From NCBI GenBank assembly GCA_013115125.1, contig JABANN010000041.1, positions 44,762 to 108,761 of the forward strand: DNA of 64,000 nucleotides, written 5' to 3'. Under the pieces are notes generated by a model, which was given only the letters and a program-made list of their open reading frames with translations, ran no database searches and had not been told where the DNA came from. This stretch comes from Perkinsus olseni. Taxonomy: Eukaryota; Perkinsozoa; Perkinsida. Shown here in pieces: positions 20,098-32,786 of the stretch. A program made the translations under genes and the position numbers. Each line of letters opens with the position of its first letter. Position 1 is the stretch's first letter.

Positions 20098-23000
20098 TCT
20101 CTGAGCTCCTAAAATCTCTCGTAGCGGTGCCATCCGACCACTCCGAAGTTTTGCTATGACGGTACCGTGAATAACCTCGCACTCCACTCGGAATGCACCT
20201 AGGGAAGTCTCGAACTCCCCTCCTAGGATTTCAGGCTTACCCCCGATCAGGTAATGGTGGCTACCCGCGGCTCGGCTGGTGGGCGTGCGCTCAACAGAGG
20301 GGACAGCCACGCCTTCTGACCGAAGGGCCTCCACCAGCTTCTGCACGGCGTCGTCAACCTGACCACAGACTGTCGGCCTTCCGAGGGACTAAACGTACTC
20401 GATCGAGTGGTCTCATGGAAGGCTGAGACGAAGGAGTCGCTGGCTGTGACTTTGACCAGTTACGGTGGCTGAAGGCCCCAATAAGCAGACCGTGGGGGGA
20501 ATTCTGAAAAGGGGCAGCTGACGGCCGACTGAGCCTGTCTGAATCATCACATCCTTGTCCTTCCGAGCATGCTTCGTCTTTATGGCTGTACGAATGTAAG
20601 CGTTCTCCTCAGCGCTGATGATGCCGTCACTCAGTATACTATCGAACTCGTCCGGTATGAGCACCGATGGCAGCGAGTCATTCAAGCCGCTGTTGTGCAA
20701 CATAGTGGGTCGACATCCTCCCTCGACCTGCCATCAAGGGACCCGCCTTTCACTACGATGATCCGACTCACCCCACCGCCATTTTCGTCCACTCCGCTGG
20801 ACGGCCATCCAGCAGGGGTATCAGTGACAGCATAGTACCCCGAGAGGCCAGAGAACGGGTCAACACCTACCACACCACCCCGACTTCACCGAGAGACGTA
20901 CCCTCCGCTCACCAAAACGAAGGTTGTATCGCTGTGCAACGCTCTGCAAATGACGCTTGGCCACTTCAAGCTCCCTTGCAGTGGCGCTGAGCCGGCGTTC
21001 CTAACACGGCGGCTATTCAAGCACTCGGAGCAACTACCCACTTTATCGAGAATGTCTCGGTTGAGTGTGAGTAGCATAGCGTCCTTCTCCGCCACCGCAG
21101 CATCGGCTACCCGCAAACGCGCCTCCAACGCCTGAGAGGAACCACGCTCGTCCTAATGCGAGGTTAGAGGAATTCCCGAATCACTTGGATCTGCTTGTCT
21201 CGACTGGCCACGGCGTCCTTTATCTGCTGCTTATACCGCTCCTCCAGGTCCTTACTGCTCGCGCTGTCACCAGTGGTGGAACACGACAGGGAGACTGTGC
21301 CTGCTAGCCGCGGTCAGTTTCCCCCTTCAACCACTTCAACGTGCCAAGCTGCAACGACATGCTTGACTCCAACGCAGACATCTATTCCACCATGATTTCG
21401 TCATTTTGTGGTACTGATCGCCGAGGGACGATCGCAATAATCAACCCGACGCAGCCAGGAAAGACCGTGCAACGCACAAGAACCATCAATGCTCGATAGC
21501 CCTACTGAGTGAAGCTTGCCGCCTAGCGTCCACGGTAAGAGCACGCCGGCATCCTGTCTTCCCCATGGACTTCCTCTTGTCCTCCAGAGAAGTCTCATGT
21601 GTGCGTACCTCGCCGTAACTACCGTACGTAATATGCCCCCCAAGCAGCTGCTGCACTCACCTCCGCATCGAAGGCCTCTATGGACTTGTTCGTATACATC
21701 AGCCGGGCTAGATTCGCCGACGTTCGAGGTCGCTTCTCGACAGTGCTGCCTATCGACATAGGGCTTACTAACAACACTATAAAACTACTCTACAACTCTG
21801 AATACAGACAGGCGATCTCGAGAGTCGGCTATTTCAGCCCGTCTAATGGTCTTTACACTCCAACCGTATTTCACCCAAGCCCAACTTCATGTACGGCAAC
21901 CGCTGGGCTGACTGAACTCAGGTCACAGCGGGGATCAACAGAAAATATGCAAGCGGTTGGTAATAAGAAAGTGGCACAACGAGTAAACACTACAAAGGCA
22001 CATCCCAATGGGACGACAGTTGAACAAACATGAACAGGGAAAACAAGCCAGGGTATATGGGACGAGTGACAGCGCCTTGCCATCACAGGATTGCCTTCGC
22101 CAGAGCAGAGCTAGTATCTAGGAATGGCGTTCTGTCCATGCATCGATCACTATCGAAAGCTCCTACGAGGCGCAGTCTATTAGCCAGCAACGTTCTCTCG
22201 CGATGGAAGTTCTTGCCGTGAAATTTTACCCAAGCCGAGCTGCGGCACGCCGTCAAAGAAGAGTTGAGCGTCAACTACCGACCACTGCTTGCCACAGATA
22301 GCATCACTCCACCCCCTCCCCTCATACAGGAATCGACAAGCCTAATCCTACCTGATTGGGTTTCTGCCCCCTTCCCTGCAACAGGTCCATGACCAGCCTC
22401 CGTAGATGGGGTAGTGGCAGCTGTTGTAGCGGGAGTGACGACGATCGCCTCGACGCTACTCCGCTTCGGTGTTTCCGATGCGCTGCTGGACTGTGTCTCT
22501 ATGGGCTCGATGGCAGCATCAGCCTGCCGTGTGTCTGCTGTTCCCTGGCTGGACGATACACGGCTGATCTCTTCTCCTGAAGGAGCGGCGAGGGGGCCCT
22601 CAGCAATCTAAAAAGCAGAATCCATGAACGCTCAACGACTGGCCGTGAGCCTCGGCCCTCCTTGGGGAACGACAACAAGTTTCACGATCCGACAGGCAGC
22701 TGCCTTACCTGGGCCCTAAGCCCTTGCAGCTTCTCCTCCATATTCCACTTCTCCTCTAGTGCCTACAGCAGGGCAGGGAAGCGAATTACCATGGTGTTGA
22801 ACGACCGGCAGCTGGCATCACCTCATTGAGATGAGTCCACAGCTCATCATGCTGCTGTTGGAGCTTTCTAAGCTCTTCCCGAAGTCTCTCCACCTCACCG
22901 TCAACCTAACCAAATCCCCCAGCACTGACGGTAACGAAGCGGCAGGCTGGTGATGAGCACACCGACGGTTGACGAAGCAACCGGCAAAGATGTGGCAAAT

Positions 23001-25093
23001 GACAATACGCATCAAACCACACTCATTCGGATTAAAAAAAACAGGGAAGAACAGCGGTAACCCCTATACCACGTTTTCTCTCTGTAAGACTCTGTTTTCT
23101 GCGCTAGAACGCTGGGGGCTATACCACATTTCCATCAACTCTCACTACTGAAAACGCTACTAGTCGAGTTAGAGAATCTAAGCTTCCCGTCTGTAATTCA
23201 TAATACCAAGGGATTGTAATAATATTCTCTGAGGGATCCATAACAGTAAAAGTTCATTCCGCGAAGAGAAATAAAGACTTCCATACCAACGACCCTACCT
23301 CAGCACCGGCTTCTCCTCCCTCCTTGCCCTCCTCGTAATCCTTGAGATCAGCCCTGAGCCCAGATAGCTCCGCCTCCCTGACCATCATAACCACCAACTC
23401 ATCCAACACCCCCACCACCATCATAACCGCTCACATACCGACTTTTCAGCTGCTGCTTTAACTCCACATTCTCCTGCGCCAAAGCTTGGATAACTCCTGC
23501 AAGATACTACGACTGCATCCAGCCTGCCGTCGCCAACCCGTCCATGTACCGCGTGATCCCTCCGATGACCCATCTTCATCCATACCCCTCCTCTTTTGAA
23601 GCTCCTCTCTAAGGTCAGCGTTTTCCCCCTCCAATCGCTTTGCCCTGGCCAGCAGCTCCTCAACACGTTGCTTATCCTCGTCAGGTTCTATGCCACAACT
23701 CACTCCCAACAACCATCGCCAATCGCACCTACTGGTGTCCTGCTCATCGCCATCATCGCCAGCAGCAACAGGAGCAGGTTGACCATTGTGCCTTTGCAGA
23801 GTGTCGAGCTCTTCTTGCAGCTTCTCCACTTGCTGACACAGATCGTCTCTTTCCTGTTAAAACTCCCATACATCTGGAAACACGGGCGAAGCAAGCTCTC
23901 CGGTTTACGTCAATAACAGCGTCCATTTCGTTCTGCATCTCCTCATTGGTGTTCAGCAATGTGTCGTATACCTCGGCAGGGTCCTCGCCATACCTATCAA
24001 TAAAGACCGTGCATTTTCGATAGGTAAAACAGGTATTTTGTCGTTCCTTCGCCATTAATTCATCTACAGGATAGTTTCCAACACCAACTCCAATTCCCTC
24101 AATTGCCAACGACCGAGAGTCGCCTACGAACCCTGGGCTCGGAATCCATCCTGTTCGTTTGTAATTCGTAATTCTTAATTTTATCTCCGTAGATTTAGAT
24201 CTTAACTTTATCTCCATGTTAAAGTATGCGATGCTGCTGTCCCTCCTACCGATCGCCTACACTTTTTTCACAAGCTTCATCATCTCAGCCTCCTTCTGCT
24301 TCGATCCATTCCTCTCGGTCAACAACTTCTTCTCCAGCGCTAATTTCTGGTCCAGGTCCTCCTGGAGGTACCTACGAGAACCAGGTAGCTCGACCCGGCC
24401 CATGCTGTTCATAGAGCATATCATGAGAGATGCCTGGACATGACTGACAATGCTGAGCCAGCCGCTCATCAATCGCCAAGGCAGGTCCGCCACAGTCGCC
24501 TTACGCTATATCGTTTCGCATGGCATCCATATCTGCGTTCGCAGAGCGTACTTCCTCCTTAGTATTCTGTAACTGAGGTGGCACTCGATCCCTCTTACTC
24601 AATTACTGCTTAGCTGAAGGGCGACTGAGTGTGACGATGTGTGATCGCTGTTGCTACTGCATAAATGTTTCACTCAAAAAAGGAACTGTGTCGGGGTTCG
24701 CTCAGCGGCCTTCTCGAGAAAGGTGTTAAAGAGCCCCAGACTCACTTCTGTCTGTATCCTCGCCACCTTCTTAAGATACCTCTGAACCTTCCGCAGCAGC
24801 CGCCGTATCGCTACTGGATCGGACACATCAGCCATGTCTATCGCGGACGCCAGGTCCGAGTTCTGAGTCAATACACAGTTCCATGCGCCCTCTACCGCAT
24901 CGTCTACCTCATTCTCACAGGGCATCGGCGGAGTGCTGCCCTCATCACTATAAGCCAGCTGGTCATAGTACCGCTCCGTCTGCTGGCCTCCTGGCTGCTG
25001 TGCGTAAGCCTCCAGCGGTATGTACATCTGACGACTTCCAACCTCGCTGCTACTGGGCGGAGCAGGGTCACCTTCACTGGCCTCTCCAGACAT
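20098..25093 (-). CDS. long coiled-coil protein with many introns
   Basis: Starts at ATG 25093 with a disordered, acidic N-terminus (MSGEASEGDPAPPSSSEVG), then RRLLRKVQRYLKKVARIQTE. Coiled-coil exons follow along 5 kb: DLDQKLALEKKLLTERNGSK, MEKLQEELDTLQRHN, RVEELLARAKRLEGENADLR, VERLREELRKLQQQHDELW, ALEEKWNMEEKLQGL, DLEERYKQQIKDAVASRDKQ, MEARLRVADAAVAEKDAML. A Ser/Thr/Pro segment lies near 22360-22610. The C-terminal exon (20346-20098) is compact: GSHHYLIGGKPEILGGEF. Most introns are short, but one near 22918-23306 is about 390 nt and joins GAE|VDGEVE in phase. Centrosomal/basal-body or Golgi tethers look like this, but no family is assigned. Two genes instead of one is possible, with a break near 21.4-22.3 kb. 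Confidence 0.5.
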
Positions 25094-25448
25094 CAGCTAT
25101 AGAAATGCCAAAACTGTAGCCCCCACCCCATACCATAGCAAACCGCACTAAAACACAACTTCGCTCCGCCCGACGGCTTCAAGATAACCCCGGTAGGGAT
25201 CAACGAACGTGGTGATTCACCCTGCCAGACCGCCTTATGAGTACATGAGGTAACAGACTGTTGAACTTAGCCCGCTTGAAGGGCATCATCTGACCACAAG
25301 GATATCCCCAGAAGCCAACCGTGGTGATGAACTTACCTGGTAAATGGAGGGGTGTGTATTGGTCGAGGCCTCAGACACCCGGTCGAGCAATGCGCTGCCT
25401 TCGTATCTTAAGAGTAGAATCTTACATCAACGCCAAGTACCACAACTC
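25094..25448. other. intergenic region upstream of the long coiled-coil gene
   Basis: About 355 bp with no recognised gene. It should contain the 5' flank of the coiled-coil gene and the 3' flank of the next gene on the same strand. Confidence 0.5.
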
Positions 25449-27212
25449 TCACTCTTCCTGCTGCTGTTGCCGCCGCTGACGACATCGCAATCGCCTGACA
25501 GCTCCCTGCCTCACGCCAGCATCCCAGGACTCAAACCACTCATCAAGCCACCAGGTGCAGCCATCAACAGTATCCCTGAAAATAGAGCAGGCCCAGACTC
25601 CTCGCCGTACACTCCCCTGATGATCCCCCACCCCCTAGACACCACTCCAAGGCGTCTCTATTGCGTTACGCTACTCGCGATTGGACTAAAAGCCTTCTTT
25701 CGTCGTGGAGTTCACAAGCAATGACGATCTACTGCGCGCTCGCCCCTTACTCCCTTTCATCCTCCTTTCTCGTTTGCAGCAGCTGACTCCTTGCTCGCGG
25801 CAGGATACTAGGCAGTCTCCTTATGCCGCCGTTCAACTTCAACGGGCTACGACCCCATAGGCTTTCGTCCACCACAGGCCCGCTCTGAAAACCAGGACAC
25901 ACTCAGCGGCGACGCAGTCGTTAACACGATGGAGATACCGAGAGCAGCAGCCCCGACCATGACCAACTACCGGCAGTCACCATCAGCCCGCTAGGGACCT
26001 CCGAAAGAGGCTTGATAACCCTTATCACCAAACTCACCTGCTCTATAAAGGTGGTATAATCCGCCAAAGGATCATCTCGTTCCAGGCCCCAGGAACTCGA
26101 GCCCGCTTCGAAGACCGAGGAGCATGATCGCAGCCACCCCCTACAGTGCCACAAGGGCTTGGGGAGGCACACTCACCAACCGCTCACTTCTCTGCGCTCT
26201 TCGCCTTGTCCAAATTTGAGACTTCAAAGCTGCCGCTCGTTCGTTCCTCAGGCTTCACGTTCAAAAACCTACAAGTCTCCTCACACTCTGCCAACCACCA
26301 GCTGACTCACCCAGCCTTCACCAACAACGCTTGCGTCTCTCTCTTTCTTGACATTGTCGCCTCCTCCCGCTCACCGCAGCTCTGATATTTTCCGTACTTA
26401 TACCCCGCCAGTTGTGGGCACTTCTCCCTCTTCAAAAGGTGCCACTTGTAATTCCTCCATCGCTCACCATCCTCCTCAATCTTGGTGGGCCTCTCAGGCG
26501 TTCGGGCTACCCTTGACGACTCCTACCGAGTACCGGAGTGTAGCTGCCACAGCTTTGACTGCTCACTCGCGATGCTAGCTCCCATCGTGGCGACCTCGTC
26601 AGCTCGGCAACAGCCTCGCGAGCCTCGTCCTTGTCCAACGCATCGGTCCGGATAAGTGGAGGTCGAGCGAGGGAGGCCCCGGGAGTTCCAAATCCCTGGT
26701 CATGAATACGTTGTCTGAGAGCAACGCCTCACCAACAGGGCGAAGATAAGCGTTCTCTTCACAGTGAAACACCCAGGCAATTCCGCGTACAACTGCTCCC
26801 AGGAACGATGAAGTCTCTGGAGATCTGAGAACCTTTGCGAATCCCGTGAAGCCCAGAACCCCTCAGGCCTCGGGCGAAATGGTAGAATACGGGAAGCTGC
26901 GAGAGATAACACGGAGCGGGACTACAATTACTGTGTGCGTGAGGAACTGATGCTCCCGAGTTCATGTTATTGAGAGCCAAAAGCGTAGATCCTGGGCCAT
27001 AGCCGGCGTCCCTACCGGGGTACATCCAGAACGTTGGGCGTGTCCATCGAGCTCCACAGAAGTTTTCGGATCTCCTCAAGGCGTTCCTGTCGAACCACAC
27101 ACACCGGCGGCTGAATGCTCCTTCCCTCCAGCAGTCTCACCACATTCTCTTTCGACTGCCATGGCAACCTTATGGAGAAGTCCGTAGCCTCTCTCGAGGG
27201 TCCAATCCTCAT
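25449..27212 (-). CDS. hypothetical multi-exon protein
   Basis: Starts at ATG 27212: MRIGPSREATDFSIRLPWQS then KENVVRLLEGRSIQPPVCVV and ERLEEIRKLLWSSM. Later readable exons are EENAYLRPVGEALLSD (about 26762), FIEQVSLVIRVIKPLSEVPS (about 26060), and a C-terminus FRDTVDGCTWWLDEWFESW with a Gln/Arg-rich end, stopping at TGA 25449. The first exon is followed by a short GTAGGG...CCCAG intron. The frame shifts repeatedly and several junctions are unresolved. I do not recognise the family. It lies in the minus array between a Rab-GAP and a coiled-coil gene, which gives no functional hint. Confidence 0.4.
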
Positions 27213-27780
27213 CGGCCACGCGCCATCAAGGGCTTAACAAGAAGGACACTAACAGCTATCAGTAGGGAGGACCAGAAGAACTCAACACTCGTCTCTCCAC
27301 GGTGAGAGGAACTAGAATGATACGTTAAATGGTGCTGTTGGCTCTCACCGGTATGTACAGAATGATAGGGCTATAGTAACACAAACTGCGTCAATCATAA
27401 TATAAAATAGATTTCGTTAGCGACGATGATAATAATGAGCGGATGCCAAAACTAGCTGCTTCGCTCCGCTAAGAGAATGAACTTTCGGAGCACTCAGTGG
27501 CTCAAAACGGATGTAATGAATAGTCAACTTGTTTCTGGAACTGTGAGCGAAGGAATAAGGAGACGCTAATTAGCGACCACCACCTTGGGGCTGCCTTAAG
27601 GTACTCTGTGAGTACAGCATAACAGACGATCACGGCAATCAGCGCAGACGCACGTCCGTAACGGATGGTCCGTTATTCTTCGGCACTTCGCCAGGCAAAA
27701 CTCAGCGGAGCGAAGCCGTATCCCGCCGCAATCAACCTACGATGAGTCCGCGATCCTCTCCTGACTAAGGGGCGTGATTA
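27213..27780. other. intergenic region
   Basis: About 570 bp without a recognisable gene. A 16-bp imperfect inverted pair (GCTTCGCTCCGCTAAG near 27462 and its counterpart near 27703) was noticed and is probably chance. Confidence 0.5.
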
Positions 27781-29935
27781 CTACTTTCTTTCCGCCTCGA
27801 CCCGATGCTGGGCCTCCTTAGCCTTCCGCCGGGCTTTATGACACGGTTGTATCCACTCCACCGTCTGCCTCGCCAACTTCTCCACATCCATGTCTCGCAG
27901 GGAGGTCTTGAAAGTGGTCACCACTCGCTCTTGGAGGACCTCTAGAGGCGGCGACTTCACCTGGCCGGCCACAACTCACCCGCTCGAGTATGACCCTTTA
28001 CTGATACCCACCTGTTTGAGCCGGCCTGGGTCCGATGCCTTTACGACATCGCTATCACGAAGTGAAGCCTTGTCCTGCTTTTGGTCCTGTTGCGGTCCAT
28101 CACGCCCGCTTCCCTCCTCTTCCTCACTAAGGCAGCTCTCTATCTTCGGATATGCCAGTGATATCGATGCAAGCATCGCCGCTAACACTGCACCAGTACC
28201 TACCATACCATGACAATTTCACCAAGTACCGTAGCACGGCGGGCGTACCATCGAGGAGGAAGATGTCCCATAATCGGGCTGGGTGCATCGGCAATGACTT
28301 GGACCATAGACACAGCATCGGCTCCGCGCATAACTAAGAGCGCTCTCGCTCTCTCGTTCCCCAGCAGCGACGAAGAAGGGCTCACCCAAAGCCGGGAGAT
28401 CTCCAGCCGATCAAGCATTTTCTTGACCTCCGGCATTTGCTCCCCCAAGATCTCGTCCAGCCTGGAGATGTCTCTCAGAAACCTGACACGCTCGGGTACA
28501 CCTCTGATACGCCGTGCGTGGGTCAGCACCCTCTGAGGTTCTTCTTGTCATAGTAATCCCTATTGATGCCTTCAACGAAGGCCGCCAGCACCAGGAAGGC
28601 TGTCTCATCGTCCAACCCAGGCGGCGGTACAGAAAGCAGGGCGTTGACGACGAAGTTCATCCCTTGACAGTAGCCCACCGAGGGACTGAGCCCAAGCACA
28701 CGTCCTCTCAAGCGGTCCCCACCAGCCCGTATTACTTCCGTAAAGCATATGCCATTAGGATGTCCCTCATCCGCGTTATGCGCTCTGTTGGTAACCCCGT
28801 TGCCGTCCTGGGTAGGTCCATCTCTATTTGACGCACTACTCGAGAGTCTAGTGAGGCGAAATCATCACCGCGGAGCGAGGCTAGTGCTTCCGAGTATCCC
28901 AGCTTGAGGGGAGAATCTGATAACGTGCTGACTTCCCAAGCATACCACTCGCGAAGTTCCCTACGATGCAACCGTTTAGTGGCCCATATCCTCCACAGCC
29001 TAGGCCTGTACTCCACCGGCACACCAAACGCGTGGACAAGCGGTCGAAGCTCTGACCGATGTACCTGGAACATCTCTGGTTGATAGCGCAGGCCAAGACG
29101 GCTCGAATCGGTAGGGCAAGAGCAATTGGCACGATGCTCCCTTGGCCAACGGAAGCTGCGATGAAACCGACACGGAGCAGTATTACTTCTTCCAACGGTC
29201 GATCCGCTACGATTTTCTCCCACTGCCGCAGACGATCCAGATCGTCCGCGCTGGGTAACAGCGACCATTGGCCGGGCGGTGAGTCGGCTGCTGGCTCCGG
29301 CACCGCTGTGTCATCCGTGGAGTCCTCGACACTCAAAGATTGATTCATTACCTGGCATAAGGACAGTAGGCGCCATGGGGAAATTACGACCTTACTGCAA
29401 GGGGATGACGGTCAACTATGAGCTTGAACAGGCTCTCGCCACTGAGGTCGACGAGGTTCCAATCCGAGGACACACTCGGGGACCGAGACGTGGACTCGAC
29501 GGAGGAGTCCCGAGGATGCTCCGAGCTCTGTGTTGCGGCTGAGACAGAATCAACGACATGACCTCTGATTTGCTTCGTGGTCTGATAACAGGAGACCCTA
29601 GTACACGGCTGTTCCCTAGTAACAACGAACGAACGCGTTAAAGCCGCAGAGGCAGCATGAAAGCGACACGCCGCTACTGCTTCTTGCGTGGGTTCGTGAC
29701 CTAAGGATACCCTGAGAGTAGTACCACGCTCGCGCCTCTCTTCAGTGTTGGCGTCTTCTTCTTCCTCGTCTTCATCCTTAGCACCCGTCGAGGGGGTGCC
29801 CAGTTTGCTCTCATTGACGTTTTGATCCAATGGATCCTCTGGTCCAAATAGAAAGTCCGGAATGGCCTTTAATGTATCTAGTAGAATGGCCATGGCCAAA
29901 AAACGCTGCGACGAGGCGTTTGGGCTGCCGAGCAT
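27781..29935 (-). CDS. TBC-domain Rab GTPase-activating protein
   Basis: Start ATG at 29935 (MLGSPNASSQRFLAMAILLD), then an acidic/Ser-rich exon. It joins in phase (PLA|GTAAGG...TGCCAG|VMNQSLSVED) to the rest. TBC motifs follow in order: FGVPVEYRPRLWRIWATKR, RQIEMDLPRTATG (IxxDxxR with the arginine finger), SVGYCQGMNFVVNALL (YxQ glutamine finger), then DDETAFLVLAAFVEGI and YYDKK. Both catalytic fingers are intact, so it should speed GTP hydrolysis by a Rab and control vesicle traffic. C-terminal exons (KMLDRLEISRLWVSPSSS; EVLQERVVTTFKTSLRDMD) end at 27781. It is divergent from the U2AF-like gene, 130 bp away. Confidence 0.82.
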
Positions 29936-30065
29936 GGTTCTTGTGCGATTATGCTCGGGCAAGATACTCCAGAGACGTGACGTTTTTACACGTGTCACAA
30001 CGTAGTAACCTCCTGGACATTCCGTTCCGCGCAAGTAACAGCCGAAGATACTTTGTTACTACCTC
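29936..30065. promoter_or_regulatory. divergent intergenic region at the strand switch
   Basis: 130 bp separate the start codons of the TBC gene (minus) and the U2AF-like gene (plus). All genes for about 23 kb to the left read leftward and for about 26 kb to the right read rightward. This is therefore the only place from which both arrays could be served if transcription is array-wide. No specific promoter motif was recognised. Confidence 0.45.
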
Positions 30066-31370
30066 ATGGCTCCGCCTGGCTGGGACCAACAAGAGCCCTC
30101 CCCGGCTACAACCGGAGCTCCTCCTCCAGACCGTGCGTACGAGTCCACCGGGCGGCCCCCGATCGAACCGTCGAGTCGTGAAGGCGTTTCCAGGACGGGT
30201 GACCACGGCCGGAGAGAGCACAGCAGACGACGTCGAGGAGGCTCTGACAGCAGCAGTAGCAGTAGAAGCCGTTCCCGTGGTAGACGCGACAAGAGGCGCT
30301 CGAGGAGGGACAGGTCGAGAAGTGAACGCCGAAGGCCTCGGAAGAGCGGCTGGGACGACTCCACCGAGCCCAGTGGGCATCAGAGCAACTTCAGCTCGCA
30401 GGCCTTGGGAAGCGCTGGTCTTGATGCTACTACCCTAATGATGCAGCAGCAGGTGTTAGCAGGCGGGGCTGGGCAGAATAAGAAGGCCAAAGAGTTGTAC
30501 GTCGGAAATCTCGCCAAGGGTCAAGCTAACATGGCTAACATAAAGGAGTTCTTCAACGCAGCATTGACGGCCCTTCCCGAGTACCAGCAAAAGTACTCTC
30601 AGATTCTCCCCGCTGGTTGCATCCGTGAGGTCAGATTGTCACCGTGCGGTCAGTACTGCTTCGTCGAGTTCGCCTCTGAGGAGATATGCCTCACCGCCTT
30701 GGAGTTTGACAGAGTCGAGTTCCTTGGCCGTCAGCTCAGAATCGCAAGGCCCTCCGGCTATACCCCACTGGGGCCTCCCCCTCCCCCCATGGACGTCAGC
30801 GTCCTCAGGGTTCAGGGCTTTCTTCCACAGAAGGCTATGGCGGCCAACCCGCAGCAAGACAAGAAGCAGAGAGAGGTCTACGTTGGGAATCTGGCTAGTG
30901 GCTTGGTGACACCACAGGTCTTGAAGGATCTCTTCGAGCCAGCCTGCAAAGTGCTCCCTGACTACAACGCAGCCTTGGGCCCACCGGTGCTCACTGCTGA
31001 CGTTCGCGGTGAGGGAAGATTCGCCTTTGTAGAGTTTCAGAACGACAAGCTGTGCACTGCCGCCATCGACATATTCAACGGCATGGAGGTGCTGGGGCGT
31101 CGTCTAGTCGTCGGTCGTCCTCAGGGGTACGTTGAGCCTGTAGAAGGTCCAGCGATTCCCACTGGTCATCGGTCATCCCCCAACCCCATGTCCACTGCGG
31201 GAGGCTGGGATAGTGGTCAGAGCTGGGGTATGAATCAAGGCTGGGGTGCTGCTCCTGCTCAGGACTACCGAGGGTATTCTCAACGGCCTGGCTTTGATGG
31301 TGCTGGCTCTGCTGTCGCTGCTGGTGCCGAGGCCGCCCAGTCTCTGATACACGGGTATCCTTCTAGGTGA
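30066..31370 (+). CDS. U2AF2: U2AF large-subunit-like splicing factor
   Basis: A single 434-residue frame without introns. Residues about 50-95 form an RS domain with many Arg-Ser and Arg-Arg pairs, followed by a Trp in RKSGWDD. The first RRM starts at ELYVGNLA (143-150) and reaches GQYCFVEFAS (RNP1). The second starts at VYVGNLA (271-277) and reaches GRFAFVEFQ. The C-terminus is Gly/Trp/Gln-rich. This is the arrangement of U2AF65, which binds the polypyrimidine tract and recruits U2 snRNP at 3' splice sites. The C-terminal UHM domain of animal U2AF65 is not evident. A related SR-type RRM protein is therefore possible. It is apt in a genome with many small introns. Confidence 0.8.
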   Translation: MAPPGWDQQEPSPATTGAPPPDRAYESTGRPPIEPSSREGVSRTGDHGRREHSRRRRGGSDSSSSSRSRSRGRRDKRRSRRDRSRSERRRPRKSGWDDSTEPSGHQSNFSSQALGSAGLDATTLMMQQQVLAGGAGQNKKAKELYVGNLAKGQANMANIKEFFNAALTALPEYQQKYSQILPAGCIREVRLSPCGQYCFVEFASEEICLTALEFDRVEFLGRQLRIARPSGYTPLGPPPPPMDVSVLRVQGFLPQKAMAANPQQDKKQREVYVGNLASGLVTPQVLKDLFEPACKVLPDYNAALGPPVLTADVRGEGRFAFVEFQNDKLCTAAIDIFNGMEVLGRRLVVGRPQGYVEPVEGPAIPTGHRSSPNPMSTAGGWDSGQSWGMNQGWGAAPAQDYRGYSQRPGFDGAGSAVAAGAEAAQSLIHGYPSR

Positions 31371-31509
31371 CCGCCGCTCTTCCCTTTTCGTCGTAGTACT
31401 AGATGTGATGATATCATTGACATTTCTAAGCGTTTGAGAGAATCTACTGTGTGCGTTGTGTTGGTTTGCCTAGGAGGCTATCGTGTGCCTTATAGTTTTT
31501 GATGCAGCC

Positions 31510-32786
31510 ATGGAAGGATCCTCATGGCCCTCAGTATCTCAGCTCCCCAACGGCTCATATCCAGCACCAACGGCACCGGCCATGGCTTGGGCATCCTACC
31601 AGCCCAATGCTGTAGCGAGCGTTGGGGGCCGAGCACAACCTAATGGTGTCACGGGAAGTGTGCCGAGTTTTGATGCCACTGCTGCTACTGGCCAATATTC
31701 GCAGCCTAGCATGACCACGCCCGTGGCCCTACCGATGAGCGGTCAACCTTACAACACAACAGGATCTTTGGTTGACTCTAGTAGGATACAGCAGGTAAAG
31801 ATGCGACTTAAGATTCCATGCTTACTATTCTCTGATCAGGACGCTCATCATTTACCGTCTTCAGCACCAGTAAGGAGGAACCCGCTGGAGGAGCGACGGG
31901 AGGCCGCGTTGGTGAGTGTAGCCATTTTCAAGTCCTAGGCGTCATCATCTTTCTCAGATGTGCATCGGCAAGTGCTTCTCGGCGCCAGAGACTGAGCTCG
32001 GTATGCCCCCTCCGGTCTACGGTTCCTGCGTCCGACCCGCCGGATTCGTAAGTGTAGCTTCATGAACTTGACCTCGCCGTGATAGTTTCTCATCAGTCCC
32101 CTCTCATGGGAGACTTCGTAGCGGACCCTTCCCCTAGAAGTCGGGAGTTCAGCTCTGTCTCGGCCACTACCCAACTACCACAACCCCAGCCTAGGGTAGG
32201 CGAGCCAGTGAGGTTTTCGCCCTCGGATTTTACGCTCCCCTGTCAGGTCTCGAGTGGCCCTGCCCCTGTTGCTGAGGGCCGTAGTGCCCCTTCAACGGCC
32301 CCTCCGCAGGGTGGTGTTAGGCAGATGGCCCCGCAGCTAGAGCAGATGCAGCATCAGTTGGATACCTTGACACGGCACATGCAGTCCATGCTGCAAGCTA
32401 AGGTTGGATCATGCCTCTCGTCCAGCGAAGCAGTAGTATGGCGACCTCAGACTCAGCCCCAAATACCGCCCCCGTCGACGCAGCAGCAGCAGCAGTACCC
32501 GACCTACGCAAGTAGCCCTCGGTATCCCCCTGTGACGTCACGGACAGGCGCACATGACCATGGGTGGAACTCCGCGGCCACTCTGCCGCAGCAGCAGTCG
32601 CCCTATCCAGCGACGGACCGGCCAGCAAAGGTAAGAGGTCTGCCTAGAGAGGCACGCCCGAACTCTTGGCTGTGATGTCAGACCTCGATGCTCGATATTG
32701 AGGAGAATAAGCGGAAGATGAGGGCGCTCGACTTCAAGCTTAAACGGCTTCAGAAGGAAATTCACAACACCAGGCTGGACCGATAA
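31510..32786 (+). CDS. Q/P/S-rich disordered protein with short C-terminal coil
   Basis: Start ATG 31510 (MEGSSWPSVSQLPNGSYPA). Four introns can be placed by GT-AG borders and phase: 31795-31839, 31912-31957, 32048-32096 and 32631-32681 (45, 46, 49 and 51 nt). Exons encode Pro/Ser/Gln-rich sequence, a short Cys-containing piece (MCIGKCFSAPETELGMPPPV), a helix (LEQMQHQLDTLTRHMQSMLQ), a Gln run, and finally LDIEENKRKMRALDFKLKRL ending at TAA 32786. No catalytic domain is visible. Low-complexity proteins of this sort often bind RNA or RNA-processing complexes, and the upstream neighbour is a splicing factor, but function here is unknown. The last helix may dimerise. Confidence 0.7.

Noticed and set aside
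27459-27720. Inverted pair GCTTCGCTCCGCTAAG about 240 bp apart
   Set aside because: Short, imperfect, and similar TTCGCTCCGC strings occur by chance elsewhere in the window. No target duplication.
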